Origin: FEN-1279 sp964501535
GTDB taxonomy: Bacteria; Bacteroidota; Ignavibacteria; Tepidaquicellales; Tepidaquicellaceae
Direction of reading: 5' to 3'
DNA length: 64,000 bases
Assembly (NCBI GenBank): GCA_964501535.1
Contig: CAZCSV010000002.1
Coordinates: 186,001 to 250,000, forward strand
A program made the translations under genes and the position numbers. Of the stretch, positions 62,587 to 64,000 are shown in pieces. The notes beneath the pieces are model-generated. The model was not told where the DNA came from, did not search any database, and was given only the letters and a program-made list of their open reading frames with translations. Position 1 is the first letter of the stretch; each line of letters starts with the position of its first letter.

Positions 62587-64000
62587 TTAAAATTCATTTA
62601 TCAGTCCGAAGTTTATTTTTCCGTCGGTGAATCCGTCTCCTTTTCCGAGTGCATAATTAACGCCTACAATGCCAATTGCCGTTTCAATTCGGATTCCCAG
62701 CCCGTAGCCGAACAGAAATCCTTCCTGTTTCGGAATGAAGTTGATATTATCGGTAGGTCTGAAATAATATCCGTAATCAAAAAATCCGTACATAAAGCTT
62801 TTTCTTGAAACCGAATATCTGATTTCCGTATTGCTGTAAGCGAACTGCGAAGCGAGGAACTGCTCTTCCCTGTAGCCCCTGATATTTTTATTTCCGCCGA
62901 TGCGATAGAAGTCTGCATCCTCAAGCTGGTCAGAGCTGATATATCCTCCGAAGAATTTCAGAAGCAAAGTCTGTCTTTTAAAAAACGAGGAATATATATC
63001 AAGGTCCATAGAATACTTTTTGATGGAGTAGCTTCCGTTCAGTGAGATGATGCCTCTGTTGTTACTGATTTTTTTATCCCCGTAGGAATAAAAGAGCTTA
63101 TACACTATTCCTTTTTCGGGTATGTAAATATTATCGCGTGTATCGTATTTCAATTCAAAACCCGCATAGATGGTTCTCGAATCGTTTGTAATGAAAATTA
63201 GAGTAGAGTCGTCCGACGGAATAACCCTGTCATATCCACCGAGGAAACTTGCTGTGAATTTATCCGTGAAGGGTAAATCACCTTTGAAATCTATTTTTCT
63301 CTGTGTATAGGATGTATCCTGGATTCTCTGCATAAATCCCAGGTTCAGATTCAGCGGCAGTCCTGCGAGGTACGGCTCTCCGTATTTGAATTCGAGTTCC
63401 TGTGTTGATTTCAGGGGTTTCTGCCATTTCGCATCAATTCGTCTTCCCGTTCCGAATATATTTCTGAAGGACAGGTTCACCAGACCCGTGAAGTATCCGC
63501 TTTCCTTTTCACTGACAGCCGGTGCATATCCGATTACGCCGTCGAAAGTATTGGTATTACCTTCCTTAACCTGTATCAGCAGGCCGGTCTTTCCCGATTT
63601 TTTCAGAGTATAAATTTTCGGGTCTTCCACCCGCTCGAATATGTTTAGTTTTTCGAGCCTCGATTTCATATTTTCTATCGATTCCCTTCTGACAAATTTA
63701 TCGTCGGAGATTTTCAGCTCTCTGATAATCACATTATCGTTTGTAACTTCGTTTCCTTTTATTCTCACCTGGTCGATTTTGACCTTGGAATTTTCGGAGA
63801 TGGAAATCGATATTCCCGTTTTCGGAGTCTGCCCGTCGTAATACAGGTTAATATTTTCGACATATGCTTTTGCGAATGGGATGCCTTTCTTTTCATATAA
63901 ATCCAGCAATTCCTTAATGTCATTGCTGAGGGTATTGCCGTCGAGAGGTCGGCCGGTTTTGGTTTCGAACATATCCAGAATTTTTTTAGTAGGCACGGCG
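62587..64000 (-). CDS. BamA/TamA-type outer-membrane assembly protein, N-terminus cut by window
   Basis: At least 470 residues visible; the frame is still open at the window edge, so the true start is outside. The visible part holds one complete POTRA-like unit (SENSKVKIDQVRIKGNEVTNDNVIIREL) preceded by part of another, and a 16-strand type barrel. The barrel shows the IRGY lock motif in GGNKNIRGYREEQF and ends in a terminal Phe (GLINEF). Omp85 members fold barrels into the outer membrane. The short POTRA region and sequence allow BamA, TamA or another Omp85 member. Confidence 0.88.
   Translation of the reverse strand, partial: AVPTKKILDMFETKTGRPLDGNTLSNDIKELLDLYEKKGIPFAKAYVENINLYYDGQTPKTGISISISENSKVKIDQVRIKGNEVTNDNVIIRELKISDDKFVRRESIENMKSRLEKLNIFERVEDPKIYTLKKSGKTGLLIQVKEGNTNTFDGVIGYAPAVSEKESGYFTGLVNLSFRNIFGTGRRIDAKWQKPLKSTQELEFKYGEPYLAGLPLNLNLGFMQRIQDTSYTQRKIDFKGDLPFTDKFTASFLGGYDRVIPSDDSTLIFITNDSRTIYAGFELKYDTRDNIYIPEKGIVYKLFYSYGDKKISNNRGIISLNGSYSIKKYSMDLDIYSSFFKRQTLLLKFFGGYISSDQLEDADFYRIGGNKNIRGYREEQFLASQFAYSNTEIRYSVSRKSFMYGFFDYGYYFRPTDNINFIPKQEGFLFGYGLGIRIETAIGIVGVNYALGKGDGFTDGKINFGLINEF

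Overview
The window is AT-rich bacterial chromosome. Five secreted proteins (one of them frameshifted) end in the NYPNPFNP-type C-terminal domain used by the type IX secretion system (T9SS). With a SusC/OmpA-style TonB receptor, many genes lacking a Shine-Dalgarno (SD) motif, and fused 2-oxoacid dehydrogenase E1, this points to the Bacteroidota/Chlorobi group, most likely an Ignavibacteria-like lineage. Cytochrome bd, PerR, ferritin and peroxiredoxin suggest a microaerophilic or facultative lifestyle. No transposase, phage gene or CRISPR array was seen.

Left part (1-8.9 kb, + strand): a tightly packed eight-gene run behind a perfect 22-bp palindrome. It holds a cystathionine beta-synthase-like enzyme, a gamma-family transsulfuration enzyme, a NifX/NifB-like protein with a His-rich tail, a small Cys-rich membrane protein, a ZIP metal transporter, a methyltransferase and cydAB. 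A PerR-type regulator, a bacterioferritin-like protein and a 2-Cys Prx6-type peroxiredoxin follow.

Arsenic and fluoride part (8.9-17.1 kb): a long minus-strand ars operon (arsR, arsM, arsC, thioredoxin, ArsP-like permease, ACR3, ArsF-like, ArsE-like, thioredoxin lipoprotein, ArsG/CcdA-like, polyferredoxin). It would cover arsenate reduction, arsenite methylation and efflux, and possibly organoarsenical handling with its own redox supply. Divergent from it is a fluoride (crcB) riboswitch in front of a cation/proton antiporter. The switch strand is complementary both to the aptamer loop and to the SD, suggesting translational control. Next, a TetR regulator and a TonB receptor share the same operator placed at their promoters.

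Middle (20-42 kb): housekeeping and envelope genes, including recX-recA, rng-rho, a solitary nuoG, an MBOAT/SGNH acyl-transfer pair, a VanX-type dipeptidase, an S9 peptidase and large FG-GAP T9SS cargo proteins. One cargo gene is broken by a frameshift near 41.05 kb.

Right part (42-64 kb): a membrane glycosyltransferase, mltG, an orphan permease-like protein, ubiX, tandem cyclophilin lipoproteins, the thrS-infC-rpmI-rplT cluster (infC apparently starting at AUU) and pheS without pheT. Then come tRNA-Val(GAC), a POT transporter, a fused E1, two small T9SS proteins sharing a nearly identical 202-bp segment, a YitT protein and a BamA/TamA-type protein cut by the window edge.
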